64,000 nt of DNA, taken from contig NADL03000665.1 in the NCBI GenBank assembly GCA_002205965.3, positions 558,001 to 622,000 of the forward strand. Reading direction: 5' to 3'. The translations under genes and the position numbers were made by a program. How positions within the stretch are numbered: the first letter of the stretch is position 1; every line of letters begins with the position of its first letter. Below, one piece after another: positions 9,396 through 21,900 of the stretch. The stretch comes from Kappaphycus alvarezii (lineage: Eukaryota; Rhodophyta; Florideophyceae; Gigartinales; Solieriaceae). The notes beneath the pieces are model-generated. The model did no database searches. It saw nothing but the letters and a program-made list of their open reading frames with translations, and was not told the origin of the DNA.

Positions 9396-11925
9396 TTTAC
9401 CAGGAATCATTTTGCAGTGCGCGGCGTGGATATAACCGACCATCTTCTACACATTGAAATAACCTAAAATTTTCCCCCTTTCGCGGTGTCCACATTTACC
9501 GTAGATTCTGCACTTTTACTATGCGCCAGGGCTACTGTAGGTTCCACTTGCAGTAGCTTGGCTATATTACACTGCAATTTGATAGTACAGTGCCTTATTG
9601 TTCTCTACGGTGGAGAATTCACAGACTACAGACTCCACCTTCCTTCGCCAGTGGAGGCTGTTGTGGACGAATTGGAATGGCAGGGGAACACTTGAGCGAA
9701 GTACTGTACTCGCCTGGTGAGAATGGGGGGGCTCAAGGGTAACGAGAGGAGAATAGCGGCAAAGGAATTAATCGTAGGGTTGGAAAGGTCGGAGGTGCGA
9801 GGGTCGAGATATCTGTGGCCCATAAGTACTGTGTCGCACCTCGCCCGCACTGTATGCCACCCAAGAACCTCACGTAGCACGCGTATCTACTTCTAGAAAC
9901 TTCGCTGATACTGTACTGTAGCTCGTTTATTTTGACACTGTAGAGTGCGGTATATAATTACCCTCTAGCTAGCGAGGGAGAGAGTACAGAGAGGAAAAGG
10001 TACAACCACAACGACACCAAAATCAACACTTTTCCAAACTCCGGCACACCCTGCATCCCTTCTCCGAAACACCACCCCTTCCTCCGTGTCACGCTCCCTC
10101 CCCGAACTCACACGCGCGACCGTACACTCGCGCCCTCAACAGAGGCAACTTCGTTCGCCACAAGGCGTTTGCCGAGAGAATTCCAGGACGCCTCAAAACT
10201 ATACTTAAAGACCTCTCCTCACCGAAGAAAATGCAAACTGAAAGTATTGCTGTACTGTACAGTATACGTCCAGCAGCAGAGTCAATTGCATTTGATATGT
10301 TCGGTATCCGTAAAAAGTGTCAGCAGCGTACGGGGTCATCCTCATTACGTACAGTACTGTACTGTGTACAGTATTACTGTGTAATCGTATTTATTTCATG
10401 GTTTGCACTGCTGCACAGTACTCATCCCAGATCCGGTGCTCCTCCCAAAGCCATATCGTAGGCCCAGATTTCATTGCTTCCCAAGCGTATCATTTTCTTT
10501 CGCCCGCTTGTTGGCATCGCGGCGACCAGAGGCATCCGGCGTCTCAGTCTGCTCTTGCTGACTGAGCCAAGAAAGAGCTTGGTTTTGTCGAAAACCTAGA
10601 GACGCAACCCGCGCACATTGCTTGAAAGGAAAGCTTCAATAGCCGGGTTGGTGTATAGGACCATCACAAAGGGGGGAACACTAGTACTCAGGGGCGCGAT
10701 GGTCTCCTACTGCGTAGCCTGCTCCTTGTCTTTAAACGCCTCGGATGTGCAGATGAGGGAACTCGAAGTGTCCTCAGAGCTTGCAGAAAGGACTCAGTAC
10801 TTTCGGAGACAGAGTTTGCTCTGTCAAACTGTCATCGATAATCCCTTTTCGTCTCGACGATGTTCTCCCTCACTGTTCGCACTGTTCGCAAACCCCCGCG
10901 AAGTACAAAATGAGAGTCCTCATTGAAAGAGTAGCGGATCACTACATGGTTGTAATTCCGTTGCAGATCGCTGCGCTACAACAAAGACGGGCTGTTACCT
11001 CAACGACTCACTCCTGTGATTACACAACATCATTTGACCTCAGTTAACTTAATTCGAGTTCATGCCTCTCGCCACTTCACTGGCGTCCTTTCACCACTTA
11101 TCGCTACAACTATAGTGCGTGGAACCGGGCGTATGCACGCCCTGTTCCACGCGGCCGGCTAATATCACTATCTACCATTCAGCTGGCTCCTGTTAGGAGC
11201 TATCTTTGTAGAAGATATTAGGACTCCGTCGCTCAGAGAAGCAGCCTCTCTTGCCAAATCCTCAATGCAGGTGCTGCACACGCAAAGAATCATTTTACAC
11301 CCCGTGCATCATCGCGCACGACTGGGTTGCTTTGACTATCACCTCCCCTTGGTTTATTTCACCGGCCAACGCAAAAGGCTACATCTTTTGGATCTATCAT
11401 ATTGCTAATTTTAAAGTCCCATACTAGCTAGATGGGCACGTTCAGCAATTGTGTAACTATCATATCCCTTGACTACGATGTCAACATGTCTTTGCTTATT
11501 GCGCATTAAGCACAATCACGCAACTCAGGAATACTCCGAGATTCAAAAGGGGGAAGGCCATGGCTTCGTCATTTCTCCAGGACAGCTCTTGCGAATTCCC
11601 CCTGAAAACCCCATGCCCGAATGGCTCCCCCGCTTGCAAACCAATTCCAAAGCACCTGTCTTTTACTGCAAGTCTGAACGCAAGCCTCCACGGCTGTCCT
11701 CAGCTCCATTGCTCTATGTAATGGCGGCCCTCAAGCTCAAGTCTCGTTTGTGTACCCTTCTGAAGAAGAAGAGTCCTTATTGAGATAATCAGGAGCATAG
11801 TCATCTCTGCAACTCTCGACATTATCCTCCGCACATTACTTGTTTTTATTTCTTCCTTCCCTCCTAACCACCGAGTCCTCCTTCTTTGTCTTCGTGAGTC
11901 ACAAAATTCTCACAACTTACGCAGA
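9396..11925. other. Intergenic region without convincing genes
   Basis: Only short open frames occur (the longest about 100 codons, 10618-10926 and 11469-11783). None shows a recognisable motif, and composition does not favour coding. A promoter-like TATATAATTA lies at about 9951. The stretch 9960-10160 is C-rich on the plus strand. TACTGTAC-type palindromes cluster at 10245-10425. Confidence 0.5.
10240..10425. repeat. Cluster of TACTGTAC / GTACAGTA palindromic motifs
   Basis: Short palindromic words such as CTGTACTGTACAGTATAC, GTACAGTACTGTACTG and TACAGTATTACTGTG recur several times. The same words cluster at 23220-23320, 26230-26400, 27355-27395 and 28495-28550, and occur singly elsewhere (2080, 39210). 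They are not in tandem register, so they look like a genome-wide motif rather than a simple microsatellite. Confidence 0.65.
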
Positions 11926-12240
11926 GAACATAATACCAAGGGCTGCTATCAATCGGAGTTTTGGGAATTTCGGAGGGCGCGTGCAGTCTCACCAATTTTC
12001 GTCGATTCCATATTTCGTGGAGAGCCCCTAGTGGAAGAAAAGCTTGCTGGGTAACCGAATAGCAACTCTCCCGCAACACAGTTCAGCTGACAAAAAGATG
12101 AAATGATAATCAAAATGTGCTCTCGGCAGGGCACCATTGCCGCCACAGTTCCGTCTACTGGGCGTTCCCCACGGCATGAACAGTTTATAAGGAGCTCCAT
12201 GGGTTGGGCTGCACAGACGGCAAAGTCTGAAAGCAATCAT

Positions 12241-12264
12241 CCACACACACACACACACACACAC
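12241..12264. repeat. (CA)n microsatellite
   Basis: About eleven CA units run from 12241 to 12264, in the 5' flank of the decayed gene copy. The corresponding place in the intact copy (about 36335) has only CCCACGCAGCACATTTC, so the array grew after the duplication or was lost there. Confidence 0.9.
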
Positions 12265-12467
12265 AATTCAATAATCTGTAACCCTCCCCTGCAGTTTAAC
12301 CAGCTGATCTCATTCAACTGCACTATCTCTCTGTGATTTCTCCCTATAGCTTCCATATCGGAGCTTCGCGGGCAGAAGTGGTGATAACAATCCGTTTCCC
12401 GACACTAATGAAAAGGAAAGCTATCTCATCTTCCAAAAGCTCAGCCACTCCTAACAAAGATTTAAAA

Positions 12468-14275
12468 ATGGACCAAAACACCCCCAGGTGCATCACTTTC
12501 GGCTTGAAATTTGCAGAGCAGGATACGATCATTCCAGAAGAAAACGTGTCCCCAACCCCGGACAGTCCCGGTACTTCACGGAGATGCAGTGTGAGTAGTG
12601 ATGATCCAAGTAAGGTGACGAGCCGTATCCAAACTCCTCGCGGCCGTTCCTTGAATCTGGAGAACAAAAAAGGTAAACGGAGTCAAACCCCGTTCGCACG
12701 TCGTCACGTCAACATTTACGAGTCCGATTCTGACGAGGATACCCCTCAACATAACGCCAGCAGGAAAAGCTGGGTCCGGTTCGCAGCTCCAAACAGCAAG
12801 GCCGAAAAGGAGACTCAGATTAATGCTTCGACTCAGCGCCAAGAAAGTTCTGATGTCGCCGGCTCCAGCGAGAGTGGCACATCTTAGAACACCGCATCAT
12901 CGCCCAAATCATATATTTCTCTTCATGGCGGCCGTCCCCGCGGGATATCGAGCGTACCTGCAAGGAGCCAAACACCTTTCAGTCATCACCGAATCAGCCT
13001 GGATGATATCAACGACGATGAAGGGCCGTCGGAGGCCTCGTATTCTGCTGACACAAACTTCGCCTCTACGACGCTTTCCAATAATCGCTCTGAAAGGCGT
13101 GACAGTTCAAAAGCCCCGGCAACATCCATCGAAGGTAGTGCAGGCAGCCACAGTAGTAGGCCAAACTCGAGCATGCTAACCTCGATTGCTGAGGACAATG
13201 AATCAGCGAAACAGGGGGAGGAAGATCCTAGACGTCGAGTCTTGTTCTCCGAAGATCGGAAACGGCGGAAAGCAGCCAAGGAAATCGCACAGATCGAAGC
13301 TGAGGGTATCATTCGCGGAGGACTCAAAATCGCGACCCACAAGTCGAGCAGGACCACACAAGGACGTAATTGGCACCCTTGCCCCTCAGCGCGGTTTCAT
13401 CGGAGGCAGTCTCTAGGGTATCTCCAAAGTTGTTCTTCTGGGGTGTCGGATTCGAAAGATGCGTGGAAGGGGGCCTCTGTGAGGAGTTCAGAGGGTCCAG
13501 GTGATATGACAGGTACAAACATCGTAACTTTTGAGGAGGCTGCAGTGAAGAGAGGAGGTCGTGGTGAAAAAAGAGGGCCGTATCCTTGGGGGGAACTGTG
13601 TTAAGGTTGCCGAGAGAGAAATGGACTGAGAGCTGGAACAAAGAGGGAGGACAATGAGACGAAAGAGAGGGAAGCGGAGCCCAACGGCGTTTACGAGCGA
13701 GAAAGTATGGCGTGCGGAGTCTGAAAACGTTGACCAGTGGGGTGAAGAGGGTAAAGGTGACTACAGCGTGAGTGAGAACAGCAATGGGGGCAGGAAGACG
13801 ATTTCGTTTGACTGGGCCGCTCTAGATGAAGCAAGGAAGGAGCTATACCGTGAGATTGAGGCTGGAGGAGAGGGTACCGTGAATGCGGATCAGGTGCGTA
13901 AGACTATGCCCTCAGTGGGTCGGCGGGGTCGTTCACGCACCAGGGGGCAACAAGCGCCATGAAGAGAGGTCCCACGCCTTTTCCCAAAGGAAGGATTAGT
14001 ATCGAAACTTAACTGCAAGGCGGAGGAAGATGTTAAGCCGCGTGTGGTGAAGGTAGTCAGAGGTCCAGAAGTTGAACGCTATTCCGGACGCGAACGGTTG
14101 AGTTTTGGACGTCAGTTAAGCTATTTGCAGACTGCGAACAATTTTGTGATTTCCGAAGAGGAAGATGGGGATTTGCTGGAGGGGAGGGAAGGAAGAAATG
14201 AAAATAGGTGATGTGTGGGGGATAATGTCGAGGGTTATGAAGACGATAATGCACTCTATTAACAGTGAAAATTAG
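12468..14275 (+). pseudogene. Decayed paralogue of the 644-residue low-complexity protein
   Basis: The first 140 codons from ATG 12468 are open (MDQNTPRCITFGLKFAEQDT) and align closely with the intact protein at 36557. A stop at 12885 is followed by sense sequence in shifting frames: a TPFSHH-like repeat near 12980, RVLFSEDRKRRK near 13235, GKRSPTAFTSEKVW near 13670 and SFDWAALDEARKELYREIEAGGE near 13805. The last part reads to about 14275 with a further stop. An ATG at 12411 in frame would add MKRKAISSSKSS; the intact copy lacks it, so 12468 is the likelier ancestral start. Here residues near 116 read KETQI where the intact copy has KEAQI. It is a pseudogene or a rapidly diverging duplicate; the many frame changes favour a pseudogene. 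Confidence 0.8.
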
Positions 14276-14939
14276 AGTACATAAACAAAGCTTGAGTTTG
14301 GGCGGCCGTCACCTACAGTAGATCGGACTGCAGGTAACTATGGAGACTGTCGTGCAGGCCTGCAGTGAGGGGCAGTTGTTTTTGAGTAGGTTTGTAGGAG
14401 GGGGAGGCATATGGGTAAGAGTGTTTCTAGGGGGGGTTTGTCAGGATTATTCTAGAGAATTGGCGGAGACACGGCCTTCCCCTTTCTTAATCCAAAGGGA
14501 TGCAAAGGGTGCGAGATGGTGCTGAATGCTTCGCAACTCGCTGACATCGTAGAGAGGGTATATGATAGTCACACGAATGTTTAACGTGTCCATTTTTAAG
14601 TTGGACTATAACTGAACAATGAGGAGTTCAAAAAGATGTTGCCATTTGAGGTGGTCAGTGAGACTGAACCGAGAGATAGGGATATTCATGGCAAAAAGGT
14701 CGCGCGCGACGATGCAGGGGTTTCAACTGATTCTTTGCGTGCTCCTGTGGATAGTGGCACATGCATCGGCGATTTGGCAAGTTATCGTAGCATTCTTCTC
14801 TGAGCGACTGAGTCTTCACATTCCCTAGTCTATGTAGTCGCTTCTTGGAATGAGCTGAATGATAGATTCGGCGGAAAGTGGCCATGTGCGACCAGCCTCA
14901 ACCAACAATGATTACGGCGGCACAGTACTTAGTGATGTC

Positions 14940-15270
14940 CCGGCCGTCATACGTACGTTGATAAAGCACTGATATCGCCGTCGAAGTTACTGTTGCCCAC
15001 CCTTCCGCTCGCCGCCACATCTCTCCATGTATGGTTACCGCGCTGCCGCGACACTCGCAGAGCGCGAGAAACATCGTCATTACGGCACTTATTGCGACCA
15101 GAACGATATCCTCCTCTCCCCTGTCGGGATTGATATATATGGCGCCTTGGGCGACGACGGCCAGGGTTTCTTCCGCTGCCTTGCTTCCTTCGCTGCTTCC
15201 CGTCGCGGTTCCTCCCTCAACAGGAGCTTCGCGACTTTGTTACCCGTTTTGCGTTTAGTCTCCATGTGAT
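14940..15270 (+). pseudogene. LINE C-terminal domain fragment
   Basis: The plus strand carries, in shifting frames, DIAVEVTVAHPSARRHISPC, ALPRHSQSARN, DQNDILLSPVGIDIYGALG and GQGFFRCLASFAA. The same series occurs on the minus strand at 39640-39340 (DIALDVTAAHHSACCNISPC, ALPRHSQSAR, DQNDILLSLVEIAFYGAFG). There it follows a TRRHQVLRN motif typical of the region after the RT in some LINEs, resembling a restriction-endonuclease-like domain. No intact frame longer than 80 codons remains. The fragment directly abuts the 3' end of the segmental duplication. Confidence 0.6.
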
Positions 15271-15470
15271 TCAGGCACGACAGGTTGAAGAAGAAACTTT
15301 ACTTCATTGAGTATCAATCGGGTACACTGCAGGTCTGTCTATACGGCTACGAACTAATCGGATGTTGCACGTCAGGCACGTGCAGTGGGGCTCGCGTTTC
15401 CACCCGCCGCCTGCATTCGTAGTTGAATTTCTGAATACCCTCCGCACGCCTCTGTCCTGATCCCATCATC

Positions 15471-16551
15471 ATGACTGCCCATTCCCCCAACTCCCAACAA
15501 TTCCCCCCACTCCCTGCGGCCGCCGCGCCCTCTCCGTCTCCCGCGCGGCCGCCTTCTCCGCCCGCATGGACCGCTCAGACGTCGTCCCCCTGGATGCGCG
15601 CTCCATACGCGGTCGTCGCGTCTTGCCTGCGACCCCGCCCATCCACCCCCTCCACACTGCGTCCGTTACCCTTGGTGCAGCTCCCAACCCTCGACCCCGC
15701 CATAGGTCAGGATGTCTTGAATATCCCGGTGGCGCCCCATATGGTTGGCCACCCGGAAGATTTTTATCCGGCCGACCTTGCCCGCGCCCGCGCCCTCCCG
15801 TCACCGTCACCGTCACCGACAAGCCCTGCCGCCTCGACTCCCGCACGGGCGAGCCCGAACCCGTTCGCCCGCCTGCCCCCGACCTCCTCCACGTTGGATT
15901 CGCCCCGTCCACTACGTCTTCTTTCCCCTCGTTCGACACGGCCCACCGCCAGCTCTGCTCGGCCGCCGACCTCGCCAAGACAACTTGCCCCCCTTCGTCC
16001 TAGTCCCGCACGTTGGGAAATGGTTTTACCTATACTTTCCCGCGCCGGCCCGTCCTGACGTTTTCAACGTCCTTGCCCACCTCCGTGTGACCTACCCCGG
16101 AATGCAGATTACGCCGCTCACGCTCACCCAAACCTGCTCCTCATTGGCCATCTCCGCCGCCCAGGGTGTCGCCACCCGCCTGCAAAGTGAGGCTGCTCAC
16201 CTTGTCAGCCCAAAGCTTCGTTCGTGGGTTGCTCCCCACGTCCGCAACGCATTGGCGGTCTCCCTACGCCACGATGCCCGCCTCATTGCTGAGGCGCACC
16301 GCCAGACCCGCGGGATTCCCTCCCGCACACCGGCCCGCACACCGGCCGAGAGAGCCCTGTCAAACCCACCGCACCTGTCCCGACCAAACACGCCCCAACC
16401 TCACCCGGCCCCGCACGAGCCCCCAAACGCCCCAACGGGGGCACGCCCTCCCCCCCCTGCCGCTCCCCGCCCCGCCCCTCGACAGACTCCCGACCTCACA
16501 CTCCGGTCCCCGGGCTCTTCCCCGGTGGCGACAAACGCCGTTGCCCTGTGA
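15471..16551 (+). pseudogene. LINE ORF1-like Pro-rich region
   Basis: A GC-rich stretch has overlapping open frames, the longest 15745-16551 (268 codons). The N-terminal part is dominated by Pro, Ser, Arg and Ala. The middle reads HVGKWFYLYFPAPARPDVFNVLAHLRVTYPGMQITPLTLTQ, which looks like a folded domain, and continues QGVATRLQSEAAHLV before a second Pro-rich tail. It lies just upstream of LINE RT sequence in the same orientation, so an ORF1-type nucleic-acid-binding protein is a reasonable guess. I see no zinc knuckle or coiled coil. All three plus frames stay open over parts of the region because of its GC content, so frame assignment is uncertain. Confidence 0.4.
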
Positions 16552-16748
16552 CTGAAGAAGCCCCGACGTCGGAGTTCTTCATGGTGCCCAACGCACTGCC
16601 GGCGCCCACGGCCGTTCTCCCTCCCACCGTCGCCTCTGCGGCAACGAAGGGTTAAGGAGTCCGCCTCGCCCGTTCCCATGCAGCCGTTGATGGCAGGCAT
16701 GCAAGGTGTGGAGGAGCCCCTCTATCAGCCAAGAGGCCAGTCGGCCTA

Positions 16749-17975
16749 ATGCCGCTCCTTCCCACCATGGAATCGGACCACCCGCCGCATGATACATCGG
16801 CGTCTTTCCCCTTGCCCACTCCCCTGGAAATCCTCTCTACACCCTACCGCGAGACGGATATCTTCCAGGATATCCCCGCTCCCTGCCTAACCCAATTTTC
16901 CCTGCTCTTTGTCAAGTTGGTAAAAGCTGCGGCGAATGCTCGTGGAGAAGACGCTTCTCAACGAGCGTTCTTTCACCTCCACATGTTGCCTACGGCTGTC
17001 CTCCGTCGCTGTCTGCGAGGAGAGCGCGGATGGCGGTACCCCAATAGCTAACGGATCGCCCTCCGAGAACGCCTCCGTCGTGCGCACACGGGCTCCCAGT
17101 GGGGCGCACTTTGGGCCGAATCTCGCGCAGCTCATCAAGCCCCGGCTTGAATGGTCGGAAGGAAACACGCTGTGTGCCCCAACAGTCCCAGGCGACACCG
17201 GGCGCGCCCGTCGGGCAGAGGCCCTTTGCGCTGATGCGCGATACGGTAAGGCCATGCGCGCCCTCCACAACGGCCCGCTCGCCGACGTCAAAGACCCGGC
17301 GACGATTCAGCGGCTCCGGGATCTGCACCCTTCCCCGCCGCGCCCTGTCTCGCCGCTCCTGGAAGGACGACTCTCGCCGCCCCCGTGCATCACCGAGGCC
17401 GCTGTGGAACACGCGGTCCGCGGCGTCCCGCGGGACATCACCGCCGGACCGGGACGAACGCTGTCCCGCTGGTTCCACCTCCTGGCTAAGACTCGCGTCA
17501 GTCCTGAAGCCGGCGTGGCCGGTCTGCGTGTCCTGACACAGCTCGTTTCCCGGCTCGCACGGGGGGAACTCCCGGACGCTGTGCTCCCCCTCGTGGCAGC
17601 GGCGACGCTCCTCCCGCTCCAGCCGACTCCCGACAAGGTCCGCCCGATCGCCATCGCGTCTGTGCTCCGCCGGATAGTGACGGGGGCACTGCTCCCGGCC
17701 GCAATAGTCGATTCACACTCGGTTCTATCGCCGCGTCAGTGTGCCAACGGTGTCAAAGCCGGGTTGGACTCTATTGTCCACGACACCCGCACGACACCAC
17801 GTCGCTTCTCCGGCACATGAATGTCGCCACGGTCCTCATGGACGCCAACAACGCCTTCAACCGTGTTGATCGGCAGTCTATGCTGGACCACCTATCAATG
17901 CTCGCCCCCCTCGCTAGCCCGCTTTGCAAACGTGACCTACGGCCGCATACAACCGCCTTTGCTCATCCCAAACCG
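16749..17975 (+). pseudogene. LINE reverse transcriptase, N-terminal half (truncated)
   Basis: The open frame 16936-17820 carries in its second half ARYGKAMRALHNGPLADVKDP, RLRDLHPSPPRP, then TLLPLQPTPDKVRPIAIASVLRRI, LSPRQCANGVKAGLDSIVHDTRT. These are the finger and palm entry motifs of a non-LTR RT. From 17818 another frame gives VATVLMDANNAFNRVDRQSMLDHL, containing the first catalytic Asp. The RT then stops: after about 17975 the sequence is a different repeat, so the YADD motif is absent. Upstream, 16830-17050 reads LPTAVLRRCLRGERGWR, matching the 32180 copy (RRLLRGEAGWR). A frameshift near 17090 and at least one at 17815 break it. It is the same LINE family as 30754-32550. Confidence 0.75.
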
Positions 17976-18170
17976 GCCAAGTGTCACTCAACACCGGGTG
18001 TTATCCGCCGCCGTATCTACCAGCAACCGAAATGCGCCCTCTGGTCATCCATCGCTCGAGCTATCCTGTCACGAGCCCCGATGCGCATGGACGACGAGGT
18101 ACATCCGGTTAGATCTTCTTAGCCGCACAAGTAGGACATGCGCAATCCTCAGTTGATACAGTAGACCTTT
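17976..18170 (+). repeat. Short repeat shared, inverted, with 52514-52720
   Basis: From AAGTGTCACTC near 17978 to about 18165, the reverse complement matches 52514-52715. Both versions read on their own strand as CHST..VIRR.IYQ..., then RAPM.MDDEVHPV, followed by a stop. It may be the 3' end of a protein-coding element. Homology starts abruptly at 17976, where the RT text ends. Confidence 0.7.
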
Positions 18171-18960
18171 AGCGAAAATACTCATTTTTCTCAATATGAC
18201 AAGAGAGGGTACAAAAAAAGTAGTGTTAAAACGTAATGTAGCAGTGCGCCAACGTAACATCAAATTATGACGGTATTTTACCTCGTATTGGACACCAACT
18301 CCTGCTGCCTTGTACAGCGCTCGCCCAAGTACTCTTACAACTGCTGTGTGCCGGTTGGTCCACCCGGGACCTTTGTTGCAAAGGTCCGCTGCATGGTCTC
18401 ATCCCCTAAGTGATCCATGGGCCTGTGGGACTCAGCGCACTGCAGCAGAGCAGAGTCGTCAAACATGCGAACTCCCAGTTGACGGCGTAGCATCGCTGTC
18501 CACATCTCGTTGGAAGTTCGGCTGACTACACAGGGGTGTGCAGTAAGAAAGGCTCCTGCTTGCGTTTTCAGATATCCTTAACGTCGAATTCTTCGCCTGA
18601 TATCAGCTTCTGAGTGCGATGCGGGGTTTGGCAACCTCGTCTATTCATCGTCCTTCCAGAAGAACTTTGCTGCCGACTCAGACCAGGCTCCATATAAAAT
18701 GTTGTGTGTGCTATCGGGCTTGGCAGCGAGGCTGGCCGCGGTCAGTGTTCCCGGAGGACTGCCATCGTTAGTGAAGGGCGTAGGGAGCCGTCGAACAAAC
18801 TCCCGGAGGTGTCTATTGGCTTCGGCATATCTGCTCGCACGGTGTTCAATCGCGCCACTGTCCGCAGAGCTTTGCACTTACTCAGCGTCCATTATGCTCG
18901 TAGCATATGCTGCTAAACTGAGCGTCGCCACCGGTGTTACAATAACGCATTAACTTACAG
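18171..18960. other. Unassigned, moderately GC-rich DNA
   Basis: Only open frames of 60-85 codons occur, in several overlapping frames (18310-18525, 18699-18953). The composition resembles the LINE pieces nearby, and decayed LINE sequence is the likeliest content, but I found no motif that proves it. Confidence 0.3.
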
Positions 18961-21900
18961 TATTTACACGATTTGGTCGTCTCTGGCGAACGCTATCATG
19001 TTCATGTGGACCACCCGTTTGGCACTTATGTAGCTACTGTAGCAACAAGTTCGCTGTCAATTCCAAGGAGCCGTTGCTTAAGGGGGAGGGGCTGTACGAA
19101 GATGTGATTCATGTCAGAAAATGTACGGAAATGTTATGGAAATAACTGAGGATATATGGTTATTCAATTCTATTAAACGATCAGGGTAGCTGTGGAATGG
19201 TGGTGGAAAATACCGAGAAACTTGAAATAAGTCAGCAGGGAAATTCTAGAACACGCCTGGCGATGATAACAAAATGTTCAGTTAAACTGTGCAATAGCAT
19301 TCCTTGAAAATGATGTGTGGACAACCTCTGAAAAAATCTTCTGAAGGGAATGAAGTTTGAAAAAATGCAGAGCCCAAGCCTAGATCAAGATGAATGATGT
19401 TACCTGTACATCACTCATCCTGATCTATCTTTGATCTGGACTCGAAAGTATATTAAGTTTCGAATAAATGTATGGAGAAGGGAATCATTGAAAACGAATT
19501 TTATTATTAAATTTCAGAGTGAGGGCTTCGTAGCAGAAACCAATGCTGAATGCGTTGTAAGCAATTCGATGAGAACTAGTTGCCAACTGTTCATGTAGAA
19601 ACGATCTCTATCAGTAACTATATACATATCGATGGTACAATGTAAATAAGATTCCAGCAAACCTGTTAAAGCTAGGAGAGCTAAGATCTGATTGAGTTGT
19701 ATATGGAAAGTCCAAATTAATCGACATGAACGGTAGTAAAGACATGAATTAATGGCCATAATAAATCAAAACCTGAAACATAGGATTACATTACATGCGA
19801 AGGGGTGAAATGTGTAGATCCTAAGTGTGGGTGAATAATATTGTGTTGGCAGCGGGATATGAGGAACATCTGAAACGATCATCGGAAGCACTTTTGACAT
19901 CCAAATTTTAATATTTATTAACAAACACAGAAGGAAGAATTTAAATCGACGAACTTGCATGAGATACAGAAGTAATCGAATGGAGTTGAATGAAGTTAGC
20001 GTACAGAGGGGAATTTAACTACTGATAGAGAAACGGCGTATGTATTCTACCTCGAATGTAATGATAATCAATAAGCAATAATGGTAATGTGTACAGAATA
20101 CTGTACACGAAGAAAAGAAATCCTCGGGAAGAACACATGATCCGAACTCGAAGTGGGGACAGGAAACGTGAAAATTGTAATGCTGAACGAGGAATTCCCG
20201 TTAACTACAATGTTTGCAACAGAATCATAATATAAGAATGTAGGAGATCTATAAAAGGACATACTGTTAATGTAAATATTTTTTGATCTAGGAAAGTTGA
20301 TAGGGACAGAAATATGTAGGCTGCAGCAATCTTAATAAATAGAATCCCCAATGAGACGAAAGTTTTGGAGGCAACGAAGCACTGGGTTTATTCATGAACC
20401 GACTGTATCATACAATACTGAATGGAACTAAACGTTATCAACCAGTGATTTGTGAAGAAAGGAAATGGGCAGGATATGAAAGAGATGTAATGTAGGAGGT
20501 GAGTGATGAGAACAAATGGTTTCTAATAAAAAATGCGGAACAGTTCCTTGGCAACAATATCCTGGAATTTTATCCCGATAAAGTCAATTATGGCAGAACA
20601 CAGTTGCAGGAAATGAAGTAACATGAAAGATATGAATTATTTGATGTGATTTGAATAGGATCAAATGCATATTACTGGCGACGCAGGCGAAGACGTGGAA
20701 GTAGTGAAAACACAACAGAAATCTTAATGTTAAAATAATGGACTAACTTTGACACACCGGAACTAGCCAAATATCAAAGAGAGATTATGACATAACATAT
20801 CGAAACAAACAAAAACTCATACGAATAAATGGGAAGGAACGCGGGTAATTATCAACATCAAAGACTAAATGGAATCAATGAACTACTAAATGGAATCAAG
20901 ACGAGCCGTAGTAATTATTTAGACACTTACAGTTTGGATGTGGTATATTAGGACGAGAAAATCAAACACGGCCCAAGAATTATGTACAGTATTTAATGTA
21001 GATGCATATAAATACAGTTCTATGTTCTGCTCTCCACATTTTATTGCCCTAAAAGCGAAAGCCCAGAGGTATGATTCAGATTGTGAGTGAGCAACGATAC
21101 TCTAGTGGTGAATGTACCCAATTTATCAATATCGAGAATGATTTATCATGGGAAGACATCGACGGAGTTAGACGAGGGATGTCTGGTGACTCGGAAAAGC
21201 GATCTAAATGTAGGACCATGAAAGAATGTTATTTATCGCTTAATATGATGCTCAAGAAGTGTTTTATTTGTTCGTAACGGACAAAGCTGACCTTCGCCAA
21301 GAAGTGATTTCTCAGTTTAAATTGTACAAGATACACCTGGACCGAGAAGGTGGGGGTGTTCTGGAAATTGATAACTACAAGGAGAGCCTTGTCAATAAGC
21401 TTGATAACGAGCCAATGAAAATAACTGAAGTGAGGGTTGGATTCCGTAAAACATCCAGGGGAAGTATTGACTTTCACGAAGTAAGCGCGAATGGCAGGCA
21501 GAGGAAGGAGGAAATGGCACGAACTAATCCAATAAAAGAAAAAGAAGGAATGAATTCAAATTAATTACTCAGTTGGATTGATAGGAGAATGGAGATAGAC
21601 GCTTTATGCGTTTATTTTGACGTATTTTAAAACCCTAAGTGGACCCGAAAGGATGGAAGTTCGAAATAGTAGATGATTGTGAGTGGAAGAGAACAAATCG
21701 AAAAGGAAAGAGTATTTCATGCGAATCGCAAAGCTGAGCACACAAAGTTGAAATTGATTTGATTTCATGTAATGAGACGAGACTCTCTACACTTTAACAT
21801 GAATGAATAAGTAATGACCAGTAAATAGAAATGATGGAACAATGGTATACGACTGGGAATGACCATGCTGTTAGCAAGTGATAGCCGTTGATGTTGAAAG

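Larger units (their letters stand above)
11930..14800 (+). repeat. Segmental duplication, decayed copy (partner 36020-38885)
   Basis: This segment matches 36020-38885 along its length in the same orientation. Shared landmarks are GGAGGGCGCGTGCAGT, the GTGGAGAGCCC...TAGTGGAAG region, GATGAAATGAT, the coding region, and 3' flanking DNA up to GTGGCACATGCAT. The duplicated unit therefore includes the probable promoter, the whole gene and about 400 bp of 3' flank. This copy carries frame-disrupting changes, the other does not. Confidence 0.9.

Noticed and set aside
2273..9400. Five-base target-site duplication of the copia element
   Set aside because: TTTTT before and TTTAC after share only three bases.
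21071..21564. Small gene in the AT-rich desert
   Set aside because: Two overlapping frames with plausible text, but no motif, no homologue recognised and no supporting signals.
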